Source of the DNA: Clavelina lepadiformis
Taxonomy: Eukaryota; Chordata; Ascidiacea; Aplousobranchia; Clavelinidae
Direction: 5' to 3'
Length of the DNA stretch: 64,000 nt
NCBI RefSeq assembly: GCF_947623445.1
Contig: NC_135245.1
Coordinates: forward strand, 2,549,501 to 2,613,500
Every line of letters begins with the position of its first letter. The first letter of the stretch is position 1. Below are positions 49,742-63,300 of this stretch, piece after piece. The notes under the pieces were generated by a model, which had not been told where the DNA came from, searched no databases, and worked only from the letters and a program-made list of their open reading frames with translations. Made by a program: the position numbers and the translations under genes.

Positions 49742-52700
49742 ATGGATAGTTTGCAATCCAAAAGATATTGTTTTTTATCATTTTGGATATATACATTCTG
49801 GATGCTAGCAATCACAAAAGGCCAGTTCGGTAAGTGATACTTTCGTAGAATCTTAATTTGTAAAAAACTCGTTACTTTGACCATAGCAAACCCAAAAAAA
49901 CAGAATAAACATAAAGATAAGAGTTTAAGTTTGTTTTAGGAATGTAGTAGACCTCACAGAATATAAGAAATTGCTTGAGTTATGGTGTTAAGATTATGGT
50001 AAGTATTATTACAGCGTTGGAATTAATGTAGGGAATCTTTATGAATGAAATAGACATTTTATATTTTTCCATTTTTGTAGTTGAACTGAAAAGTCCACAA
50101 AACGTAGAAGTATCGCCTGGTTCGGTAACTCACACTTCGATGATTGTTACATGGGACTTGGTTTCGAAAGCAAATTCTTACTCAGTAAGTTGAAGTTTTG
50201 TCTATACGAGCTGCGTTTGCTTGTCTCTTTGTCCCACCCATCACTTATCTCAAAAACCTTTGATAACTATTGTAGGTTTCATTAAAGCCTCCAACCATTT
50301 CAGCAACTGGCGTCGGAGTTGGAATTGAAGAAAAGTTCACTTTTATAGAAGGCTTACGGCCTGACACTGAGTATTTGATATCGATTACGGCTGTAAGGGG
50401 TGACATTTCTAGTAGTCCGTCGGTCATTGCTCAAAGGACAGGTCAGCTTGAGCGAGTCCATACCAAATTTTAAAATGTCACAAATAGACACAGTTTTCAA
50501 CATTTTTGTCACATTTTAGCTATTTATTTCTTTATAGTTTTTAAACTAGATTCTAACAAGTGATTATAAAATTAATTTCTAGCTCTGCCTTCGCCGCAGA
50601 ATGTTTGGGTTGTCCAGGAGTCAGTGTCCGCCGACTCGATGACTGTAGAATGGGCGCCGGTTAATGGGTCTCAATCTTATACCATTGACGTACTGCCAGC
50701 AGCTGGTGAGTAAACGATACACTTACGAGAAACCGAGGCTTAGAATGTTGAAGTCTTTTAAATCTAACAACATGGCTTGCTACAGGTGTAAGCGGCGCGG
50801 GAAAAGGAATTTACTCGAGATCCGTTCGACTGCAGGGCATGTCGGCAAACACACAATACACAATTTACGTTTTTGCAGTAAACTGGGTAGGAAAAGGAGC
50901 AAAAGCCGAAGTTAGGCAGTACACAAGTAAGGAACTATATAACTTTGACGACTTTTTAAAATGTTTTTTTTTTTAAAACCCATATTTTCATGACAATGTT
51001 TTCTCTCATATTTTACTTTTTACAAAGTAGAAGTGGTTATGCCGACAAAAATTATGGAAAATTAAAATATTTAGCTGTATAATTTGTAATAAAAAAGCCT
51101 AAGTACTGTCCAATGAGCCTATGCTTTGAACCATTTGCAAGTTCCTACTTCCTGCCAATGGTAACCTTCCAAGTAAAGAACTTTGATAAACCTGTCACCT
51201 TGCTTCTTGAAAAGATTTCAATGGGATTAGTCTGATAGCTTTCAAGCATTTAACTTAAATATTTAATTTTTAATCTCGCTTTCCTGTATGTGTATAGCAA
51301 CCTGCGCGCAGTAAAAACTAAGTTAAAGTCTAAACAGAATTTCAACACCCAGAATTTTATCAGTTAACTGCTTTCTGTTTGGTGATAATTACGTTTATAT
51401 AATCGACCTGATAAAAGATTTCAACGATGGCTTATTCTAAAGTTTAATTGCAGTGATAATTGTCTATTTTTATCCTTTGTTACTCGACTTTTTGTCGTTT
51501 TATCGGAAAAACTTTCACTGATCGTTCGCATACTTCTATACAACCGACTAGACTTCTGCTAATTTTCTTTGCAAAAACTCCTATTCGTGATGAAGAATTG
51601 ACTAAATTTAGAAATGATGAGCTCAAAGAAAGTAATTAATTTTCTTAAATTAACAAAACATATGTCAGATCGTGAATTAACTTTTGACAAATCATGCCTT
51701 TCCACTACTGTATTTCCAGTACCAAGTAGGCTACTGATGACAAATATGCTGCTAGTTCTCAGTCCTAAAGCCTGACATGATTCATGAAATGTATCTGCTA
51801 TAAATTGTTTTTTGGATTACTATTTTTACATGAAAGTAACACTAAGATGACGATGGTAATTAGCAAAAAGCAATTAAACTAATGTCCATATTCATATTCA
51901 TACCTTCTCCACTTATTGTATATTATATTTTTCTGCAGTAGTATGAAATTAGGGGTTTCCCCACCAAGACGACTGCATTTCGTTTTTTTTATTTCTTTTT
52001 TGCCCGCCCTGCACTGCAAAACTTGTACAAACTACGAACTAGAAATAATATCGGCAGCGGTGGTTATTCTAGGAAGTCTTTAGCCTGATAATGTGGAAAA
52101 GTACCCCTCGAATACATCTTGATGTACACGTTGCAAGCATTCACAGGATAAGGATTTAAATGGAGTGACAGGGGAGCTTTAAAAATCTTATTTAAAGTTT
52201 TCTAAATTTTTGTTTTGGTACAACAGAACTAAGATCTCCTAGAAACTTGAGAATACTTCCAGCGACTATTACACCAACTACTATTGGAGTGAAATGGGAT
52301 GAAGTGGTCGGCGCTATTAATTATATCTTCAGAATTACCCCAAGTTATGGAGGAACTGGCTTGCCACCAAGGACAAGCGAAACCCACTTGATATTAAGGT
52401 TGTTATACGTTCTAAAATATACTGGCATGTTAAATACTGATCAAATCATTAACAGTTTATTACGTTTACTTTACTTAGCTGTATAGGCCTTTTTCTGTAC
52501 ATATACACACCATGTTTATTATTTAAAATTATAATTTGAACAGGTTTCCAGTTAAAATTTTCAGGAGTCGTTCCTCCTTGATTTGTGAAAATCATTTTTA
52601 AACTGTATTTTATACTTTGCAGTAATTTGGAACCAGATTCGCTGTATAGGATTGAGGTTGCGGCAATGAACGCAGCTGGACCAAGCAGATATGCAGTGGT

Positions 52701-55700
52701 GCAGTCTAAAACATGTATGCTTCAAATTGTAAATTAAGTGCTGTTAATCTCCACGGGGAATTTTCCAGACTTCTATTTTGCTTGTTTGGAGAATATTCTG
52801 ACCTCACAAAATTACTTGTTTTGTTTTTATTTATTTTTTATGCATCTCGTCTGAGCATCATACAAAAAATGCAGTTTAGGAAAATTGCAATAATACTTTT
52901 TTATTTTCTTTGTTTCAGTGTCTATGTGTTACGCTGTTGCAAATGACTTTACAGAAGACACTTTTGAGTGAGTTTGTAATATTTTTAAGATGACCTACTG
53001 TTATCGGCCAGTCTTGTATTAGCTTTATTTAAAAATTGAACAATAAACATTGTCGTAAATTTTGTTATTTTTTTGCAATCACTATCTGTCTATCTAACTC
53101 ACACAAAAGGTATTTAAGATTTAGGTGAAAATACGAGTAATTTGTTTAGAGTCTTATGTCCTCCACAGTGTGGTGCAAGTATGTTTCAGGATCAAGTTTA
53201 TGGAACACGAGAATACACATCTGTTAGTATTAATATAATTATACTTATGAAAAATGTTGCAGATGTGAAACACAACAAAAATTTGATATGACAACGACTG
53301 CATTTGTGACATGTGTCTTTTGTAATAGTACAGATTTTCAAAGGATTTAACTGATATGCATGTCTCTGTTGCATCAAGAAGTTTTCCAACTTCACATTCT
53401 ATTGTCAAAACGCTTCAGTTAGCTTGTAGACAATATACAGTTTTGTAGTTTTCTTGTACTATTTTACACTTTTAAATGTAATTGTGTGTTCAGGATTCTC
53501 GAGTCTGTGTGGCTGCTATACATGATGGAAGGGTAACCAACAATGCTGGTGGAATTGTAAAGGTTAAAAAGAGGCCTGGGCTTGTAGATTTTGTGGGAAC
53601 ATCTAAGAATGGTGTTATCACAAAAGAGTAAGTTTTGCTTGTGATATCATTATAGTGTCATTATAGACCGAGTTTTGGCACAGTGACTACAATCCCTGCT
53701 TAATTTTTAACTGCGTTTATGTATAACTTTTCATTATCATTCTGTCTTTCGTTACAGTTACAAGACGTGGCATAGATCTTTTGTGTTTGGTAAGTTGTCA
53801 CATAAACATAAATGAAAATTCAACATTGCTAGTTTGTATGGTTGTAATTTTGTAAAAGCTTTGTTTTTAATTTAGCTTTGCAAGCTCCACCTTCATTAAT
53901 GGTTCAATCGGCAAAATTTAACCAGGCAACCATCACGTGGGGTGCAGTAAGCGGTGCTGAGGCTTACCATGTCAGCATCACACCCAGTCAAGGTTAATTA
54001 GAATCAGTTCTACTGTTCTTACCGTTTAGTTCATTGTAGCTTATTGTTGCTTGGTGCTTATTTGTACGATACCTGGTTCATGAACACATTCATGCACACT
54101 TTTATATCTGCATTATCAACAGTATTATTGTAACAGTAATAACAACTTTGTATGTTGTTAACTTGCAGAAAAAATATATATGATCTTAATATATTTATAA
54201 ACGCTTTTGATTTAATTTATGTACATCACATATATATATAACAAATATTTATAGTCTAAAATAATGTTTTAATTTTCTATCTAGGTGTTACGGGCATTGA
54301 CTCCAACATAGAAGATACAAGAATTACACTGAGTGGGTTACAACCAAAAACAGAATACCGGGTGTATGTCTCAGCTGTCAATCATGTTGAAAGGAGTGAT
54401 GCAAGCACTATTCTACTTGTACGTGAGAAAATTGCTACTAAAAAAATATTTCCAGTAGTTGTTGTAATCTTATACTGTATCTGTAAAGTGTGTACTGTAT
54501 CTCTATATATGCCATTATACCAAAAGCACACCAAATAATGTTAATTTACAGAGAACCACGTTGCCCGCACCAACTGATGTCCATGTTGTAGCCAATTCTG
54601 TCCTTTTTGATCGATTAACGGTAGCCTGGGATGCAATGTCTGGTGTGGCACATTACTTAGTTGTTGGAAGGACTGATGGACATATTGCTTTCAAGGAACA
54701 AACGGAATTTCTGAGGGTATGTGACAACTTCTGCAATAAGGAAAGAAATTTGAAGAATTACAAAGAGATTTGTTGTCGTAAAGTTTTAATAAATTTTTTG
54801 ATAAATAATCTTATCGAAATTTTCCTAAACTATGTTTTACAATTTAATGTCCACAGATGACTCTGCGGAATCTTACCAGTGGTATTTTTTACAACATTTC
54901 TGTGCAAGCAGTTAACGAAATTGGCCAGGGCCAACCTGCCTATACATCACAATATACAAGTAATGCATTGTGCAGTAGTGGTTTGCAAATGTTTAAATTG
55001 GGACAGTCCTGAACCTGATGATGGTGACTCTTTTTTATTTCCACATTTTTTGTAGAACTTCATCCTCCACAGAATGCTGTGGTGCTTGGAGTAACAGAAA
55101 ACTCCATAGAAATCACATGGGATCCCATACTCGGTGCAACGCGGTACAATGTGACAGTGTCGCCATGTTGTTATGCGTAAGTACGAAGAGAGGTCTAGTT
55201 GATTTTCCCTTAGACCTCAGTGTCATGTAACTACAATTGTCTTTTCAGAAATGTTATACAGACGGCTGGGTTTTCAAGAACAGTTAGAAATTTACAATCT
55301 AGCACTTTATACAACATTTCCATTTCCGCCATTAATGAAAACGAGCAAAGTTCCTCTGTCATAATTCAGCAAATGACAGGTAAGTTGATTTTTTCCGTTA
55401 TTCAATGACCTAAGTTTCCACAGTGTCTTGATAAATGCTTGGCATGTCATTGATATGATCCATGCATTTAGTACCAGAAGCACCTAATCTTCAGTACGTT
55501 GCTGATTCTCTAACCCACGACAATGTCACCATGGCATGGGGCTCAGTGCCTGGTGCATTGAATTACAGTATTGAGGTTTTTGATATCAATCGTGGCAACA
55601 GCAAGAATTACTCAACTGATGAAAAGAGGTTTAAACTGACTGGTAAGTGGGTATATGCGCAAATTTTTTTTTGAAATAACCTAACGTAACATTGTCGTGG

Positions 55701-58700
55701 TTTATTAAGCTAATTCTTTTTCGCACTATTTTTTCAAGTTTATGATATCTGTATATTTATAAGTTTCATATTCCATGACGTTCTTGATTTTGCACCCATA
55801 TATATCATATCCTGTTGCGTGGGAGCCTTTTTATTTGGTTTAGCTGTAATAAGTAATTTGTAGGGCTGCTTATTAGTAGTTATCACAATAAAGTGTTTTT
55901 CAATTGTGTATGGATATAAATTTGACATGTGTGCAATTCCCAAGGAACCATGTTGCATTCCATAATAAGGTGTTCAAGCATCCCCATTTGCAGGTTTAAC
56001 ACAGAGAACAACATATGGTGTGAATGTGGCAGCGTATAACAGAGCAGGATATGGAAAGAAGACCACATTATCATTTACTACCTGTAAGTTTATGCTTACT
56101 AGGTTTTTACTGCAATACTGTTGGAGAATTTTGTATATACCTAGAATTAAAATTTAACGACATGTTACCAATTGTTATATCATTTTTTGTTTTGAAGTGA
56201 TTGCTCCACCAACGAATGCAAAGTATACGTCTGATGCGCTGAGATCAGACGTTGTCTTTATCACATGGGAAAAGGTGGAAAACTGTTTTTTAATGAAGTT
56301 TTTCCTTTTAAAATCCACCGGTCTTTCTACTCAAGCATTGCATTACAATATATAAGTATAAATATGCTTTAAGTGTTTTATAAAACTTTGCAAAGGAGAT
56401 GCTGATATTGCAGACTTGCTAAGCTAATTTTCTTACCGGTGTGTAAAAATTCTACAAATTTCTAAGGTTACAGAAGCAAGGCAATATTATGTTGGTTGTG
56501 AACCATCAGAGGGCATAACCGGCTTTGGCGCTACTGATAAACTTGCTGCAACACTGCAAGGTAGATCAAATTGTTATCGATGGTAATAACTTAGGTTTCA
56601 TTCTCAATGCAAATAAGATTACTTGTAGTGTATGTACAGTGGACTCCGCTTATTATGACCACCTTGGGACCAGACCATTCTGGTCAAAGTATCCGAATGT
56701 TTACAATAACCGAAGCTGCTACAGTACAGTTAAGCCACATCGGGATTAATACAGTTAGGTGCAAAGTGACAAAATATCAATTTCTTCATTTATTTCGCTA
56801 ACGTTATACTTCGACATTAAAGTTAATGTTAGTTGATGAATCAAGAATATGCATGACAAAAGTGCCTCTGTCTCGTTGCATAATTAACACGAAAAATTTG
56901 AAAAAGATGGTAAAAGTTGTAATAATATTCAAAGACTCGTCATAGTAAAAACAGAATTTTATAGGGGCAAAATTCAGTCCTGTACTTAAATAGTCATATA
57001 AAACGGGTGGTCATATTATCTGTGTTCATGTTTGGTAGATTCTATTGCAACCGGCTCCGGTTAGTGATTTCTTATTGAAAAATATCATAGATACACAATA
57101 GAAGTATTTTGTAACAATTACTGCAACCGTTGACATTACTACTACACAGATTAACGATTGCAAACATACTTTAGGCTTACAAATGGGTGTACCTTATACT
57201 GTGAAAATAATGGCACAAATCGAAGAACACAAAGGAATGAATGCGACCCTTTTCTTGATACCTGTGCTCCCCGTTCCAAAACTTGTATCCTTTCATTCAG
57301 TTATATTCCACACGATAAAGATGACGTGGGATTCTTCAAATTTTAAAATTTCCAAAGTCGTTTATGATACCTTAAGGTATGATGATTTTAAGATTAGCGA
57401 ACTATTTGTGTTGCTAGAATAGAATTGTTTCTTTCAGTTGGCAGTATATTGGTATATTTCGTTAATTTTGTGAATTCAGTAAACAACGCAATTGTGAGAC
57501 AACTCGAATTTTAACCAAGTAAAATCATACTTTTGGGAAAAACAGCAACAAAGTTTTGTTGTACCATGAAAAAAATTACTGAAATGAGCTTGCACATTTC
57601 CATGATTTAAAGCAATATCTTAAGGATCACAATCTTATTCTTTTATTCGTTGAATGCCTTTACCCTCAAATATTTCATGTAATGTTTATACTAATGTCTG
57701 ACAATGTCATGCTTATAATAATACAACAATGTTTTACCAAGATTTTACCCTCAAATGTGTGTCACTATAGAAGTAGAGGATAGAAGCTACTCTTAAGTTA
57801 TTTTTTTACACCAGGTTTACTGGTGTAAAACGTAACGCTATCTTTAACTTCACTAGTAGCAATTTGATCCAATCTTGAATTATGATTTATTGAAACTAAG
57901 TGACTCAATTGTGCCTGATTTTGAAAAAAAATGTTGATTTTTACTGTTCGAAGGCAGTACTAAGTCCACTTGGGGCTCTAACTTTAGCAATTAAATTTTT
58001 TATTGGACCTAGTAAGTTTGGTAGCAGGTGTTGATTAGATCAGCATCATAAATTAGCGTCCTTCCTTTGGATAATGCTAAGATATTGCCAAAGTGGCACA
58101 AGTCAATGTCGGTCAGTATTGAAATATGTCCCATCATTGAAAATCCTTGCAACGCATGTAGTAATGTCTTTTCTACAGTGCTGAACTACAGTTTTGAGTT
58201 TAGCTATTTATACAACATCGTGATACCACTAATACCATCTTGATCATGAGACCATAACTTAGTTTTACCATTAATTACTGTGAGTAATTTATGTTTAACG
58301 TATTTTTACCATTAGCACCAGGGCAATGGAAATGGCTCCTTACAGCACAGACAACCAGTTGATATTTGACAATTTGAAACCTGATGAAGAATATCGGTTT
58401 AAAATTTTCTCAACTGACAGAGCGTTCCTGATCAACGATGGCCCACAAAACCAACCTCTTCTGACAGAATCTATGAGAACAGGTCGGTTATTTTGGACGC
58501 TATCACAGCTAAGTACATTATTTTAAAATACATTTATACGGTAGTTATAACTTGAGGTAATAAGTGAGATATTTTCTGAATTTTAGTGCAGTTTTTTAAG
58601 CCGACTGTAAATGCAGGTTCAAATATCACTACACGCAGCTTGTCAGTGTATGACGTTCAGCTCTTCTGGCCCCCTATCCCGGATGCAAGTAACTATCTTG

Positions 58701-59985
58701 TCATGGTCAACCCACACACGAGTGCAAATAAAAACACTTCAATGAATTCGTGAGTCCATGTTGCATCATACTTGAATTGGTTTAACTTTTTGGTAATTAA
58801 TTTCATCATGAAAAGTGTAGCATTTTCTTTATCAACTCTCCGTAATTCGCTAATTACCTGCAGGTTGGTTTTGAATGACTTCAACGTTCCTTTAAAATAT
58901 ATGATATCAGTCACTGCTGAAGCTGCTACTCGGGGACTAAGCAGTGAAGATGCAAGTGTCATTATACAGGAACTCGGTGACGGTAGAATTGATGAAGGTA
59001 AGGCAATACACGTCACTGCCCTAGTACTAGTGCCAAAGGTAATGACTTTATGGTGAACCGTTTCAAGGTGGTGACTATGAAACCGATCACACCGGTCAAG
59101 GGGGAGACACATATTATCCGAATGTTGGCCCTCCGCAAAACAACAATGGAAATGAATACAGGTAAAGGGCAGGTAGTACTATTCAGTTAAAGTTGTCATC
59201 TCAGGCCATACTACGTGTTGTAATGGCAGTAGCGTTAACTATTGGTGATTGTTAAAAGGTTTGTGTGGTTTTCATTTTTTTCCGAAATGTTTAGCAATAA
59301 CGGCGGCAATGAAAACAACTATCCTGGTGCAAACAGCGGTGGCGATGCTGACGTGATAGATGAGGAAAAACCGAACAACATGTGGATTGCCATTCTGATT
59401 GTTGCTGTCTGTCTTGTGGTTTTGTTGTTGGTAACATTTATCGTATGTTCATGCTGCTGTAAATGTTGTGGAAACAAGCCGTTGTTGAGGTGAGCATGTT
59501 ATCGGAATAATTACCCTCAGATTGAGGTAAATCTTTGCACGATTTAAACTCAGCAATGATCGCTCGCCGCTCGAGCCCCGGTTACTGAGCTAGTCTGTGT
59601 ACGTTTTCCCAAAGAAGTTATTGTATTTGAGGTTTTACATTTACTTTGTTCTTGTCCGCATTTGAAACTCTTCACCATTGGGCAGGAGCAAGCCTCGTTA
59701 GCACCTTGTCCAATGACATTACAACGGTAGAGAAGCTCAATATGGCTCTAAGCGCTCCATTACTGAGCTGACCGATGCATATCATTAAGTCATACATTTC
59801 CTGGGTATTTTGCTTATTGCTAGGCCCATACACTCGTATTAATTAACGCTCTTTGGATAAAGATAATCGTGTGAAAGGTTGTCCGATTTTTTAAACATTC
59901 TCGTTCATTTTGTTACAGGCATTATGGTTGCTGCCTATGCTGTCATAGATGCTGCCGTTCGGACAAATACTACGACGTGTATTAA
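49742..59985 (+). CDS. FN3-repeat and LCCL type I membrane protein
   Basis: 28 exons: 49742-49829, 50081-50184, 50276-50441, 50583-50705, 50786-50926, 52227-52398, 52623-52714, 52919-52967, 53150-53222, 53494-53627, 53758-53789, 53876-53992, 54285-54418, 54552-54716, 54857-54959, 55056-55176, 55249-55379, 55472-55642, 55994-56083, 56198-56274, 56467-56560, 57175-57376, 58316-58482, 58587-58749, 58864-58997, 59068-59161, 59295-59489, 59919-59985. Length 3399 bases, 1132 residues, phases consistent. Signal peptide about 1-29; FN3 1-3 about 30-295; LCCL about 296-391; FN3 4-10 about 392-1014; Asn/Gly/Pro-rich stalk; membrane span about 1076-1096; Cys-rich tail. FN3 marks include repeated W (MTVEWAPV, ITWGAV) and LxPxTEY. 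Closest in style to FNDC7-like proteins. Adhesion or receptor role is inference. Confidence 0.88.
52919..53789 (+). other. LCCL domain, exons 8-11 of the FN3-LCCL gene
   Basis: About residues 296-391. The LCCL pattern is clear: VLCPPQCG, QVYGTREYTS, DSRVCVAAIHDGRV, NNAGGIVKVKK, then GTSKNGVITK and a closing RSFVF. The four-exon block begins and ends at phase 1 introns, so it is a symmetric cassette that could be inserted between FN3 modules without disturbing the frame. LCCL domains occur in secreted or surface proteins such as cochlin and DCBLD; their ligand is often a lipid or protein. Confidence 0.85.
56636..57030. mobile_element. Possible pogo/Tigger-like MITE in intron 21
   Basis: The left side begins ACAGTGGACTCCGCTTATTA with GACCACCTTGGGACC following, close to known pogo-type termini. 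An inverted match (GGTGGTCATATTA) lies near 57007-57019. The right end is not sharply defined and no coding part is seen. Confidence 0.35.
59295..59985 (+). other. Membrane span and Cys-rich tail, exons 27-28
   Basis: Exon 27 encodes a Gly/Asn stalk, the span WIAILIVAVCLVVLLLVTF, then CSCCCKCCGNKPLL. Exon 28 adds HYGCCLCCHRCCRSDKYYDVY and the TAA stop. Of about 36 cytoplasmic residues, 14 or so are Cys, in pairs and triplets. This suits heavy palmitoylation or metal binding (inference). The C-terminal YYDVY could be phosphorylated. Confidence 0.85.
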
Positions 59986-60314
59986 GGAGTTTTGAACTAC
60001 AATAAAGTTGCGTGGTTTTGTGCGCGTTGCCTCTTTTGTTAGGTTTTGTCAACTGGAGCTTCAAAACTAGTCCTGAAATTTCCTGGTGTATAATACTGTT
60101 AATTATTGTACTGAGACATAGCTTTTTGTGTAATTTATACTTAAGTTCATTTGCATACCGTTGTTTGAATCTATACCTGAATGGCAATGTTAAGAGCCAT
60201 TGCAGATAGCTTTTAACTGAACCTTTAGAGCGCGAATGATCATATTCTTTAAAAAAATATTGGTTTGTCTCATTTATTGTTTTTGCTTTTATTCATCTTG
60301 TACATTTTAAGTGC

Positions 60315-60320
60315 AATAAA
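60315..60320 (+). promoter_or_regulatory. Likely poly(A) signal of the FN3-LCCL gene
   Basis: AATAAA about 330 bases past the stop at 59985, in AT-rich sequence. It is the first such hexamer in a plausible 3' UTR. Confidence 0.5.
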
Positions 60321-63300
60321 TGCGAAATCTAAGTTATAATTACAAATTTATGAAGCGAACTTTAAGCATCTCTTCCAAAAGAAAAATTAGCACCTTTGAG
60401 AGGTTTAATTTTATGAACATGAGCATTAAATTTCAGTCAAGGATTAAACTTCGACTTTAAAGATTGCACAATGATCATAGATCTATATCATTCAACTTAT
60501 CTCCGAGCGTACACTTTAATTCACGATTTAAACCTGGATGGGCCAATTCTACACCAGCATTTTTAAAATTCAGTCACCAGGAAAAAAAATTAAATTTCCT
60601 CAAATGATGCCCGCTTAATTTTGCTGATTTTACTTATAATTTTTCATCACATTACAAAAATGTAGTGATTAGGATATTAAATAACGATATTTCTTAGATT
60701 AACTGCAAAATATTATGGAGGTTATAAATATCTTGATTAGTTCAGGGCACAAAACGTTTCAGAACTGCTGATCTTGACTGACCGCTGAACCGCTAATTAA
60801 AACTGAGCAGGCTTATCCATTTAAATAGGAGTATCTTAACAAAGCTTAACTTCGGTTAGTCTGGGACATGACAGGATAAAGCAAGAATGATTGCTTACAT
60901 GAAAAGGGTGTAAAGATGTCACACGCTTAGCGATTTGATAGCATCATCGTACGATTGCAATACGCTGATGAGCATTCATAGCATTTTTCGTATGAAATTT
61001 TCTAACACATTCTTTTTCCTCTAGGACGTCACCTAACCGCTAATGGAATTCGTAGATTGGGCTTGCTTAAAACGATCGTATATGGCTTTTTTGTGTACAC
61101 GTTACAGTTTTTAAACGTGAAAATTGTTTTTAAAATTTGAAGAATATTTGTAGAACAAAAACCCAATAAGTTTTCATTAAATAAAAACAATAGCAAATTC
61201 CAGAGGAGTAATTCACATTTCTGCAGTTGCATTTCTCCTAAACATTATTTTTATGAGGATAATAATATATCATGTATTTGGTGTAAACATTTTGTTGCAA
61301 CAAAATAAAAGAAGTTTTTTAAATTTTTTCTAAAGTAACGTAATAAAAAATCCATTTTTATTAAATATTTAATTAAAAATAAGTTTGTTACTTGCTGTTA
61401 AACACTGATGCAAATAAAGAAATAGGTTAAAGGTTTTACAAGTGCATGATTTATTTTGTGTTTATGCAACCTTATCTTCTTCTAGGTTACCTATGCAACA
61501 ACCTAAACTAGCCTTCAAGAACGTTAATTCTAGTTTACGGGCCGGTCTGGTGCTTGGCAACTACCTCGCATTGCTGCAAGTTTGAAGCTTTTGATACAAT
61601 TGCATCACGTTTGTGAATTCTGCGAATTAGCTATCAAACATTATTCGATTAAAAACTTTAAATTGTTAAATGAAAAATAAGCTAGGGCAAGGAGAGTTAG
61701 CTTAAGAATTTGCCAGTAGCCTAAACCGCCAGTAGCCTAATCGGTCAGCAGACAGTTGGTGCTCGGAAGGTGGGATATAGACCTAGGCTACATGCGCCGC
61801 TTGCTTAAGCTAGTTTTAGTGGTTGTAAAACAGTTAGTTGGTTGAATGAAAAAGTTGCACATTTCACACTATCACATGAAAGCACACATAATAGTGAACA
61901 AAACGGAAGGGTCTAGTATACAAGTACACAACCACAAGATACTTTGTATACTATAGTCCCCAGCTACTCAAATTGTGACACCATCTAATTGTGCACTTGT
62001 AAACTAGACCCATGTGCTAAGTGTACGGGAGGATTAAAATTAATCTATTGACTACTGTTCTATCTTGAGCATGGAAGACTTTTCACTTAAAAACATCAAA
62101 CTTTCAAATCTGGCAACATACACACTTTCCAGTTGGGGATTGTTCTCTATTAACAAATGAATTTTTTGCTATCAGTTTTTGTATTTTTCAGGTTATGTTA
62201 TTTTGGTCGCTTAGATTTTGCAAGTGATTTTAGCATCGAAGAGTGCTGGTACCATTAGAAATATTTGCTATTTTTGTTTTCAGTAATTACATGATGTTGG
62301 ATACAATGCTAAATAATTTTGCGTATACTGCTATTTTTTTCTGGTACATAGTTGTCTTTCATGTCTGTATGATTTAAACATTAATGGTCTTAAGACCAGA
62401 CTGCTATTTTTTGGAAATCATGTATGGTGAAGGCCTACCAGTTTTTTAATTAAAAGATTTTGCTCCTACACCAGGCTTGTATAGTCAGAACCCTGCACAT
62501 GCCTGACTTATTCTGATGATAGACTCATAATTGTCTGACTGAGCTGTTTTCTTTACAGACTCGAATTACTTAATAGAAATATATACAGCACTGTTACCAT
62601 GTGAACACATAAAGCTAAGTGTGGAAGATCTTTGGCTTACTATACAAATTTAACTGTTGTGTCTTAAGCCATAATCGAAAGTTTGCAATGTTCGCTTGAT
62701 TTATCATCAGTTCTATTGCAAATATCCAAATATTAAAACCATCTCTCTGCACAGTTTGGACTAAATTGCATTAATCGCAATCGCATTTTGGAATGCGGCT
62801 TATCTATGTTTTTTATTTACAAAATGAACGGGATCTGCACATTTGACTGCGGTTATTCAAACCTCTTTTTCAAATAATCAACATCAATCGCTTGCTTAAC
62901 CAAACTTTCCAGTTTGCGTATTGAGTTTAAGTAGTCACCCAATTGATATTTCGTAGTTATATTAAAAATGCACGATTCAAACTTTTTATTGTCTGAAGTT
63001 AGTGTCTATTTTTTCTGAACTTCAGACCTGTCACTTCAAAAGTTGGTTTAGTCAGTAATTGGTAGTTTAAATTAAAACTTAGTTAGCGCAATTTAAAATA
63101 TTTAAGTTTTTTTCAAAGCTAAAATATTTGTGATAATGTTAAGTATGATTATTAGTTACTTATGGAAATTATGTTATTTTATTGAAAAAATATCTCCTTT
63201 AAGTTATTCCTTCATGGCAATGCAGATTATTGTTGCTAATAGAGGAGCTACTTTATAAATGTGTACAGTAAACTCCAACTTAAAATAACTTACAAGAAAA

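Noticed and set aside
57780-57835. Hairpin around ACACCAGGTTTACTGGTGT
   Set aside because: An isolated short palindrome in a long intron, with no sign of a structured RNA or transposon end.
63255-63290. TACAGTAAACTCC, similar to the possible pogo-type end in intron 21
   Set aside because: No inverted partner was found and the match is short.
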